A stretch of 6,588 bases of DNA from contig DRQE01000077.1 of assembly GCA_011371515.1 (NCBI GenBank), positions 1 to 6,588 on the forward strand, given 5' to 3'. Positions 1-5,539 of the stretch are shown here, piece after piece. The translations under genes were made by a program, and so were the position numbers. The stretch is from Deltaproteobacteria bacterium. Lineage in GTDB: Bacteria > Desulfobacterota > GWC2-55-46 > DRQE01. How positions within the stretch are numbered: position 1 is the first letter of the stretch; each line of letters begins with the position of its first letter. The notes under the pieces were generated by a model, which was not told where the DNA came from, did not search any database, and saw only the letters and a program-made list of their open reading frames with translations.

Positions 1-827
1 AACTTAGCGTAACACTTATAGATGTGGGCTGGGGAGACTCCATATTCCTTGAGTCCAGAGACAAAGAGGGCAATACCTTCTATGCCCTCGTGGATTCGAA
101 TGATACCACCTATCTTAAGTCATCCTACATATTCCTGAAGCGCTACTTTGAAAAGAAGGGGCTTGAGCCCTCTGAGAAGAAGCATATCTTTGAGTTCGTA
201 ATACTGACCCATGCACATGCAGACCATGGGCAGGGGCTGAAAGCCATCTTCAGGGCATTCGGCACAAAGAACTTCTGGTATCCAAAATCCCTTAACTGGA
301 GTTCCCTTGCAGACCTCTTACGATACAGCAATCGTTACGACAGGGTGCTGCATCATCAGGCTGTTGACAATACGAGGCTTCTACCCGACTTCGGAGATGT
401 AAAGATGGACATACTCTGGCCACCTGATGACGAAATCGATACAGACAACGAGAACAACAACTCCATAGTGCTGGTGTTAAAGTTAAACGATGTGTCCTTT
501 CTACTTACAGGTGATGCAGAAAAAGAGGTGTGGCAGAGGATTGCAGAGTACATACCTGCTGATACCAGATTTTTCAAGGTCCCACACCATGGCTCCATAA
601 ACGGCACATTCGACGGCAACCATACACCATGGCTTGACAGATGCCCACAGAATGCCGTGCTGGCAATAAGCAGCCATGTAAGGCCATTTAACCATCCTTC
701 AAGAAAGGTCGTAACTCTTCTGGACTCAAGACAGAGAGAATACTATCGCACCGATAGACACTACAACATCACCATATGGACTGACGGTGAAAAGGTAAGT
801 GTCAAATACTTTCACGAAAAAGATTAG
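1..827 (+). CDS. ComEC/Rec2-like MBL-fold metallo-hydrolase, 5' partial
   Basis: Metallo-beta-lactamase-fold hydrolase of the ComEC/Rec2-related kind, truncated at the left window edge. The first whole codon is at base 3, and the frame reads LSVTLIDVGWGDSIF before any stop. The GTG at 24 falls inside the family's conserved first strand (usually DVGQGDS), so it is not the true start. Metal-binding motif HAHADH is at 210-227, the TGD ligand region at 507-515, the VPHHGS motif at 579-596, and a ComEC-type NHPSRKV near the C-terminus. In this family these residues bind two metal ions, usually zinc, and cleave phosphodiester-type bonds. No membrane segment or signal is visible in the part seen. 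The spacing of the N-terminal half looks more like a stand-alone MBL protein than the tail of a full ComEC channel, but the missing 5' end leaves both open. The substrate is unknown. A 247-base gap with its own promoters separates it from pelC, so a role in Pel production is not indicated. Confidence 0.88.
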   Translation, partial: LSVTLIDVGWGDSIFLESRDKEGNTFYALVDSNDTTYLKSSYIFLKRYFEKKGLEPSEKKHIFEFVILTHAHADHGQGLKAIFRAFGTKNFWYPKSLNWSSLADLLRYSNRYDRVLHHQAVDNTRLLPDFGDVKMDILWPPDDEIDTDNENNNSIVLVLKLNDVSFLLTGDAEKEVWQRIAEYIPADTRFFKVPHHGSINGTFDGNHTPWLDRCPQNAVLAISSHVRPFNHPSRKVVTLLDSRQREYYRTDRHYNITIWTDGEKVSVKYFHEKD

Positions 828-862
828 TTCTGCCGAAAAGAACAACCTTCCATAAACAACTC

Positions 863-890
863 TTTACATCAGCCCCTGCCTTCTATACTT
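863..890 (+). promoter_or_regulatory. Candidate distal sigma70-type promoter upstream of pelC
   Basis: TTTACA (863-868), a 16-base spacer and TATACT (885-890) match five of six consensus bases in each box. Transcription would begin near 897 and give a leader of about 180 bases before pelC, carrying the inverted repeat at 942-962. This rests on sequence match only. It could be chance in an AT-rich gap. Confidence 0.4.
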
Positions 891-941
891 TATGTTAAGA
901 TGTGTCGAGAGACGGGGATAGCGGTGCAATGTGTAGAAACA

Positions 942-962
942 CTATACTTTAGGGTAGTATAG
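942..962. repeat. Inverted repeat CTATACT-N7-AGTATAG
   Basis: A perfect 7-base inverted repeat: CTATACT (942-948) and AGTATAG (956-962) with a 7-base centre. The left arm and its flank, CTATACTTTA (942-951), also occur as an exact direct repeat at 883-892, over the -10 box of the distal promoter candidate. The symmetry and position, 24 bases before the proximal -35 box, fit a binding site for a dimeric regulator. A weak RNA hairpin is the alternative. No T-run follows, so it is not an intrinsic terminator. Confidence 0.45.
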
Positions 963-978
963 AATGGTGCGACAATAG
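949..978 (+). repeat. Shared block, copy 1 (pelC leader)
   Basis: TTAGGGTAG (949-957), then TAGAA (960-964), then ACAATAG (972-978). The same three words occur in the same order in the pelD leader at 1700-1722, with different spacing. The first word overlaps the inverted repeat at 942-962. It may be a shared regulator site or RNA element, or a chance match. Confidence 0.35.
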
Positions 979-985
979 AAATGGA

Positions 986-1015
986 TTGACAACAATGTTG
1001 AAAGGTGACTAAAAT
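986..1015 (+). promoter_or_regulatory. Probable pelC promoter with a palindrome in its spacer
   Basis: A perfect -35 box TTGACA (986-991) is followed by an 18-base spacer and TAAAAT (1010-1015) as -10. A TATAAT overlaps just downstream (1015-1020) but sits 23 bases from the -35 box, so TAAAAT is preferred. Transcription should begin around 1022, about 50 bases before the pelC ATG. The spacer holds an 11-base palindrome, CAACAATGTTG (990-1000), which overlaps the last two bases of the -35 box. This is a typical place for a repressor to block RNA polymerase. This is the strongest promoter match in the window. The regulator is unknown. Confidence 0.6.
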
Positions 1016-1074
1016 ATAATGACTTTTTCTTTCAAGATGTATTGAGAAGTTTAATAAAGTAGGGAGTTGAGTCT

Positions 1075-1569
1075 ATGCTGAGAGGTTTAATAATTGGTTT
1101 TATAGGCTTTATGCTCATATCATGCACAAGTATTGTAAATACAGGCAAACTCACGGACCTGCCTGACACAACCACCGTTGTGGTGCTACCATTTGAGAAC
1201 CATACCGAAACCCCGATGGCTGGCTTAAGGGTTGCCTCATTGCTGGAAAGTATTTTGAGAACAAAGGGATACGTTATTGAGGAGAGGTTCTGGAAGCTGA
1301 AAGATGTGGATTACACACCCGAGGAGATAAAGGGGCTTCTCAAGGAGGCGCGCCAGAAAGGGGTGGACTATGTCTTCACAGGTAGTGTGAACGAGTTCAG
1401 GTATAAGACCGGAATAGACGGTGAGCCTGCAGTGAGTATCACTGTAGACCTCTATAACACCGCTGATGGTAAAGTGATATGGAGTTCTGCAGGCTCTGCA
1501 ACAGGCTGGTCTCATGAGTCAACAGGGACGGTTACGCAAAAGCTTCTCAATAAACTTGTCCGTAAGTAA
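1075..1569 (+). CDS. pelC: PelC, outer-membrane lipoprotein of Pel polysaccharide export
   Basis: Lipoprotein of 164 residues, close to the length of Pseudomonas aeruginosa PelC (about 172). The start has a good Shine-Dalgarno, AGGGAG at 1061-1066, eight bases before the ATG. The N-terminus is a signal peptide with a lipobox (LISC) and lipidated Cys17. The residue after it is Thr, not Asp, which suits outer-membrane sorting. The mature part holds the strand and helix pattern of the PelC/LpoB/CsgG-like fold, including VVVLPFENHTETP (about residues 35-47), GVDYVFTGSVNEF and a C-terminal GKVIWSS strand. PelC forms a ring at the periplasmic side of the outer membrane and funnels cationic Pel polymer towards the PelB pore. 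The protein alone would only support a generic lipoprotein of this fold. The PelC assignment leans on the pelDEFG genes that follow. No pelB or pelA precedes it, unlike the canonical pelABCDEFG order. Confidence 0.87.
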   Translation: MLRGLIIGFIGFMLISCTSIVNTGKLTDLPDTTTVVVLPFENHTETPMAGLRVASLLESILRTKGYVIEERFWKLKDVDYTPEEIKGLLKEARQKGVDYVFTGSVNEFRYKTGIDGEPAVSITVDLYNTADGKVIWSSAGSATGWSHESTGTVTQKLLNKLVRK

Positions 1570-1582
1570 CGCCGAAAACTAA

Positions 1583-1754
1583 CAGGATGCGCACCAGCTT
1601 ATGAAACTGTTCTTAATCGAGTCTGGCTAATTCTATTTCTTCGTGGTAACTCTGCAATTCCTTTCTAAAGGGCATCCTGAGCCTGATAACCATCTGATAT
1701 TAGGGTAGAGGTAGAACAATAGCCTGCAAAGAGCAAGGTGCTCGGTATCAGGTT
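1583..1754 (+). other. Foldable intergenic leader between pelC and pelD
   Basis: This lies in the 232-base gap at 1570-1801, which holds no gene. Complementary segments tile it. CAGGATGC (1583-1590) pairs perfectly with GCATCCTG (1672-1679). Starting at the very next base, AGCCTGATA-a-CC (1680-1691) pairs with GGTATCAGGTT (1744-1754), apart from one bulged A and a G-U. GAGCA (1731-1735) and TGCTC (1739-1743) form a small hairpin stacked directly on that stem. AGCCTG recurs at 1721-1726 and CAGGTT at 1761-1766, so alternative pairings are possible. It matches no riboswitch class that I recognise, and no T-run terminator is present. The pairing is seen in the sequence. That it is a functional RNA element is inference. 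Confidence 0.4.
1700..1722 (+). repeat. Shared block, copy 2 (pelD leader)
   Basis: TTAGGGTAG (1700-1708), TAGAA (1712-1716) and ACAATAG (1716-1722), in the same order as in the pelC leader at 949-978. It starts 102 bases before the pelD start codon, against 126 bases before pelC for copy 1. It falls inside the loop region of the foldable pelD leader. Confidence 0.35.
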
Positions 1755-1786
1755 AGAGGACAGGTTGTGCTATCTACTTTTATAGC

Positions 1787-1793
1787 GGAGAGG
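1787..1793 (+). promoter_or_regulatory. Ribosome binding site fixing the TTG start of pelD
   Basis: GGAGAGG lies eight bases before TTG at 1802. The frame is closed upstream by TAG at 1754-1756, and no ATG or GTG lies in frame between that stop and the TTG. This strong site is what supports a rare TTG initiation codon. Confidence 0.75.
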
Positions 1794-1801
1794 TAACCAG
1801 A

Positions 1802-3073
1802 TTGATAAAGTTGAAACCATCCAGTTCTATCTTTCAGGAAGTCAGCATAAAGGTTCTGCTGGGTGAGATACTGGTTCTTACTGCAGGACTTGCTTTTGCC
1901 GGCTACCTGCTCAATCCCGAAGACCCCTTCCTTGTCAACGAAAGGATAACCTACCTTATGGTTCTTTTAACGGTGTTAACCCTTTACTACGGGCTGGGAG
2001 CAGGGCTCATAGCACTGTTCATCTCAACCATTTTGATACTCTACTTCTATGAGACCTTTCCCACGGACTATTTCCTGTGGCACGCACTTCTAACACTCAT
2101 AATGGGGGAGTTCAACTTCTACTGGCGAAGACACATGGAACGAGCAACACTTAAGAGCAGTTATTTAGAGGACAAACTCGACGATATGGCGAGAAACTTT
2201 ATACTTCTTAAAGAATCCCACAACCAGCTTGAAAGAGCCTATCTCGTAAAGCCTGTGAGTATAAGGAGTATCCTTTACGATGTAAGAGAGGCTATTGCAA
2301 GGTCAGAAAGAGAAGAGGCATACCGTATACTGATGAACCTTCTTTCTACAAACTTCAAACTCTCGAAAGGAGCCATCTACAGAAAAGATGACGGAGCCTT
2401 CAGACTTGCAGCATCTGCTGGAGAGGCTGTTCCGCTTGATACGAAAGACCCTCTTGTAAGAAGGGCTATAGAGGAGGAAAGGGTGTGTTACATATCGATG
2501 CTCGACCTTGAGCGAGAGGCCTCTAAGTACCTTGCAGTGGTTCCTCTTATAGAAGGGGAGCCAAAACTACTTATGCTCATAAAGGAGATGCCCTTCGTAT
2601 CACTCAACAAGGACAATCTCTTCCTCTTCTATGTGTTGCTTCATTACCTCTATAAGGAGGAGAAGGTTCTTGAAGAGATAGCGCCTCTGGCAGAGAGATT
2701 CGGTGATGTATCCGTAGACTTCCTGAAAGAGCTCAAAACACATTATGACCTTAAGTGCACCCTCGATGTGGAAAGCACACTCGTGGCATTTTATGTAAGG
2801 AAGAGCTCCCTCGATGTGGAAGAGATTATAAGGGACAACCTCAGAACCCTCGATGTAATCTGTAAGGTGGATAGGGACGATAAGGAGATATTCCTCATAC
2901 TGCTTCCTTTTGCAGGCATGGAGGATGCAAAGGGCTTCTACAAACGGTTGAGAAGAACACTCATCAACTACATGGGCCTTGAAACTTTCACGAATAATGT
3001 CAACCACAGGTTCTTCCACCTGACGGAAGAACCCTATGAGTTGTTGAAAGACATGCTATCACTCGATGTATGA
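1802..3073 (+). CDS. pelD: PelD, inner-membrane c-di-GMP receptor of Pel synthesis
   Basis: Protein of 423 residues (P. aeruginosa PelD about 455), starting at TTG. Four hydrophobic segments lie near 18-37, 49-62, 64-83 and 90-108. A charged, probably coiled-coil stalk (about 113-150), a GAF domain (about 152-290) and a degenerate GGDEF domain (about 295-420) follow. RTLD at 348-351 matches the RxxD inhibitory site. Five residues later, where an active cyclase has GGDEF, stands DRDDK (357-361), so the domain should bind c-di-GMP without making it. In P. aeruginosa PelD the ligand contacts are R161, R367, D370 and R402. R348 and D351 fit the middle two, R155 or R162 could be the first, and one of R382, R384 or R385 the last; the outer two are my alignment by eye. 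PelD switches on the PelDEFG synthase complex when c-di-GMP binds. It is followed after 19 bases by pelE. Confidence 0.94.
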   Translation: MIKLKPSSSIFQEVSIKVLLGEILVLTAGLAFAGYLLNPEDPFLVNERITYLMVLLTVLTLYYGLGAGLIALFISTILILYFYETFPTDYFLWHALLTLIMGEFNFYWRRHMERATLKSSYLEDKLDDMARNFILLKESHNQLERAYLVKPVSIRSILYDVREAIARSEREEAYRILMNLLSTNFKLSKGAIYRKDDGAFRLAASAGEAVPLDTKDPLVRRAIEEERVCYISMLDLEREASKYLAVVPLIEGEPKLLMLIKEMPFVSLNKDNLFLFYVLLHYLYKEEKVLEEIAPLAERFGDVSVDFLKELKTHYDLKCTLDVESTLVAFYVRKSSLDVEEIIRDNLRTLDVICKVDRDDKEIFLILLPFAGMEDAKGFYKRLRRTLINYMGLETFTNNVNHRFFHLTEEPYELLKDMLSLDV

Positions 3074-3092
3074 TTACAGGCTGTGAGCCATC

Positions 3093-4037
3093 ATGATAAC
3101 GCTCGTAACAGACAATTATGAACTTGCCATACTCGTAGTCCTCTCTGTGCACGCTGTAGCCGTTGCACTGCTTTCGGCTATGGTGCAGCCACTTCTACCT
3201 GAAAAATACAGAAAGTACAGAGTGGCAGGCTTTCTGGTATTCTTCATCGTTGGCTTTACCACATTTGTGGTAGGATACATTATACTTATCGCCCTGTATC
3301 TGCTTCTTAAAAGCCGCAGGCAGCGGCCTGTTATACCCTATGAGACGATAGCCGCAGACGACATCATGGAAGAGGACTTTTTCTTCGAAGGAAGAAAGTT
3401 CGGTGAAGGTGCATTTGCAGAACTCCTGCAACCAGATAAGGCAAATATTGAGGCAAAGCAGAAAGTCTTCCTTGGATTTGCCGACTTCAGAACCCCGACG
3501 GCTTTCGAGATTATAAAGCAGAACCTCTCGAGTCCGGTGGACGAAATCAGGCTCTATGTGTTCGGCATACTGAACAATGCGGAGAAGGAGTTTGTCGAAA
3601 GAATACACAGTATAAAGAAGGCACTGCCAGAGGAGACAAACAGAACAAAAAGAGCAGAGATGCTCAAAGAGCTGGCTCAGACCTATTACGACCTCTTCTA
3701 CTTCAATATAGTTGATGATTCCATAAAACCCTCTGTGCTTAACGAGGCAATAATGTACGCAGAGCAATCCATAAGAGAAAATCCCGAAGACCCTTCAGCG
3801 TATGTGGTGCTTGGCAAGGCGTGTCTTAAGAAGGGAGACTACGATGCTGCCTCCCGCTGGTTCGAGATGGCTCGCAGGTTCAACATGGAGGAGAGTAAAA
3901 CCATACCTTACCTTGCAGAGATATACTTCAACCGTGGAGACTTCCAGAAAACAAGAGAATTGCTTTCACAGATGGATGTGGAAACGGTGCTCAACAACCA
4001 CCTGCGTAGCATAGTGGTGTTCTGGAAAGGTACATGA
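3093..4037 (+). CDS. pelE: PelE, membrane-anchored TPR scaffold of the Pel synthase
   Basis: Protein of 314 residues, close to P. aeruginosa PelE (about 329). Two transmembrane helices near 11-31 and 44-72 are followed by a basic stop-transfer stretch (KSRRQR). A soluble helical region then ends in two TPR-like repeats at about 234-267 (around GKACLKKGDYDAASRWFEMA) and 268-301 (around AEIYFNRGDFQKTRELL). The middle part (about 110-225) is helical and HEAT-like, without a motif I can name. PelE bridges PelD, PelF and PelG in the inner-membrane complex, and its TPRs are thought to bind partners. The Shine-Dalgarno is weak (GTGAG at 3083-3087), which suggests translational coupling to pelD, whose stop is 19 bases upstream. 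The stop overlaps the pelF start in an ATGA. Sequence conservation in PelE is low, so the name leans on architecture and on its place between pelD and pelF. Confidence 0.91.
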   Translation: MITLVTDNYELAILVVLSVHAVAVALLSAMVQPLLPEKYRKYRVAGFLVFFIVGFTTFVVGYIILIALYLLLKSRRQRPVIPYETIAADDIMEEDFFFEGRKFGEGAFAELLQPDKANIEAKQKVFLGFADFRTPTAFEIIKQNLSSPVDEIRLYVFGILNNAEKEFVERIHSIKKALPEETNRTKRAEMLKELAQTYYDLFYFNIVDDSIKPSVLNEAIMYAEQSIRENPEDPSAYVVLGKACLKKGDYDAASRWFEMARRFNMEESKTIPYLAEIYFNRGDFQKTRELLSQMDVETVLNNHLRSIVVFWKGT

Positions 4038-5539
4038 AGACGGAAATAGACATAATGATAGTGGCAGAGGGAACCTATCCGTATGTTAGCGGAGGTGTGT
4101 CCACATGGATACATCGTCTGATAACAAGCATGAAGGAATTCACCTTCGGTGTGGTCTTCATAGGAGGAAGAAAAAGAGATTATGGTGAGAAGAAATATGT
4201 GCTCCCAGAAAACCTCGTGCATCTGGAAGAGCACTACATGTTCGACCCCGTAACAGGGCTTGTTCCAGAAGCACACCGTATTGACGAGAAAAATCTGGAG
4301 TATGTAAGACAGCTACACTTGTGGTTCAAGAAAAGACAGGTAGAAGGTGTGCCAGACAAACTCAAAACACTTAAGTTCTACACAGATGAGGTTAAAGAGG
4401 AAGACTTTCTCTACAGTAAGGATGTATGGAGGTTCATAAAAGAGCAATACATAAACTACGACATGGAGTCTCCCTTTGTTGACTACTTCTGGACAATAAG
4501 AAACATGCATCTGCCCATATGGAGGCTTGTAGATATAGCTGAAAATCTGCCACCTTTCAGATTGATTCACAGCCCGTCGACTGGATACGCAGGGTTTCTT
4601 GCCTCTCTTGTAAGATACGATAGAGATGTGCCCTTTGTACTCACAGAGCACGGCATATATACAAGAGAGAGAAAGATAGACATAATGAATGCCGACTGGC
4701 TTGTGGACAGAAGGCTGTTCTTTCAGAGAGAACACGGAGATGTGGAGCACTTAAGACAGGTGTGGATAGGCTTTTTTGAGAGTATCGGCAGGTTCATCTA
4801 CAGTAGTGCCGAGCCCATAATATCACTCTTCGATGGGGCAAGAGAGGTTCAGATAAAGTATGGTGCCAGCCCCGAAAAAACCCGCATAATCCCAAACGGC
4901 ATAGAGCTTGAAAGATTTTCAAGGTTGAGAAGAGCCCGTAACAGTGAGCTGCCAAAGGTTGTAGCCCTTATAGGAAGGGTGGTTCCCATAAAGGACATAA
5001 AGACATTCATAAACGCCATAAAGATTCTTGCCGACGAGCTTCCCGATGTACAGGGCTGGATAGTGGGACCAACCGAGGAGGACCCCGATTACTACGAGGA
5101 GTGCACAAAACTGGTGGACACACTCAACCTTGATAAAAAGGTCCTATTCTTGGGACTTCGAAATATAGAGGATATACTTCCCATGGTTGGACTCGTTACC
5201 ATTACATCTATAAGTGAGGGTATGCCACTGGTTGTGCTTGAAGCCTTTGGTGCCGGTGTGCCGGTGGTTGCCACCGATGTGGGCTCATGCAGGCAGCTTA
5301 TATACGGTGGGCTCGATGAGGAAGACTTGAAGATAGGCAGGGCAGGCGAGCTCACACCGATAGCAAATCCCCATGAGCTTGCCAGTGCGTATAGAAGATT
5401 GCTTACCGACAGAGAGTACTGGAGCAACTGCCAGAAGGCTGCCATAAAGAGGGTGGAGACATACTACAGGCTCGATACAATGATAGAGGCATACAGGGAA
5501 ATCTACAGGGAGCGCATGAATGGCAGGCATAGGGTTTGA
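4034..5539 (+). CDS. pelF: PelF, cytosolic GT4-family glycosyltransferase making Pel polymer
   Basis: GT-B glycosyltransferase of 501 residues (P. aeruginosa PelF about 507). The N-terminal domain has the PelF signature VAEGTYPYVSGGVSTW (residues 10-25), where the GGVSTW loop lies by the donor and acceptor cleft, then HSPSTGYAG (from 179) and TEHGIYTRER (from 204). The C-terminal domain has PNGIELERF, the phosphate-binding GRVVPIKD (R315, K320) and the family EX7E motif EGMPLVVLE (E395 and E403). PelF is soluble and polymerises Pel, a GalNAc/GalN-rich cationic polysaccharide, from a UDP-sugar donor while docked on PelD, PelE and PelG. All catalytic landmarks are present, so the enzyme should be active. 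Its ATG sits in an ATGA overlap with the pelE stop, preceded by GGAAAGG at 4024-4030, a close spacing of three bases. Its 3' end overlaps pelG by 20 bases. Confidence 0.97.
   Translation: MKTEIDIMIVAEGTYPYVSGGVSTWIHRLITSMKEFTFGVVFIGGRKRDYGEKKYVLPENLVHLEEHYMFDPVTGLVPEAHRIDEKNLEYVRQLHLWFKKRQVEGVPDKLKTLKFYTDEVKEEDFLYSKDVWRFIKEQYINYDMESPFVDYFWTIRNMHLPIWRLVDIAENLPPFRLIHSPSTGYAGFLASLVRYDRDVPFVLTEHGIYTRERKIDIMNADWLVDRRLFFQREHGDVEHLRQVWIGFFESIGRFIYSSAEPIISLFDGAREVQIKYGASPEKTRIIPNGIELERFSRLRRARNSELPKVVALIGRVVPIKDIKTFINAIKILADELPDVQGWIVGPTEEDPDYYEECTKLVDTLNLDKKVLFLGLRNIEDILPMVGLVTITSISEGMPLVVLEAFGAGVPVVATDVGSCRQLIYGGLDEEDLKIGRAGELTPIANPHELASAYRRLLTDREYWSNCQKAAIKRVETYYRLDTMIEAYREIYRERMNGRHRV

Noticed and set aside
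827..843. GTTCT-N7-AGAAC hairpin at the end of the MBL gene as a terminator
   Set aside because: Only a 5-bp AT-rich stem, with no T-run after it. It does not meet the pattern of an intrinsic terminator.
900..962. A 20-codon open frame from ATG at 900 to TAG at 962 in the pelC leader
   Set aside because: No convincing ribosome binding site, very short, ends inside the inverted repeat, and the product has no recognisable features.
832..1578. GCCGAAAA just after the stop codons of both the MBL gene (832-839) and pelC (1571-1578)
   Set aside because: An 8-base match whose flanks differ. It is noted as a curiosity, but is too short to call a repeat element.
1660..1671. CCTTTCTAAAGG as a transcription terminator or operator between pelC and pelD
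   Set aside because: Only a 4-bp hairpin with a 4-base loop and no T-run. It may be part of the larger leader fold but does not stand alone.
3802..4014. A 70-codon plus-strand frame inside pelE
   Set aside because: It is out of frame within the TPR-coding part of pelE, with a low-complexity Trp/Arg/Thr-rich product. A shadow frame.
4313..4750. Open frames on the minus strand opposite the pel genes, such as this 145-codon one
   Set aside because: They lie opposite strongly conserved pelD, pelE and pelF coding sequence, show no family signatures and are best explained as shadow frames.
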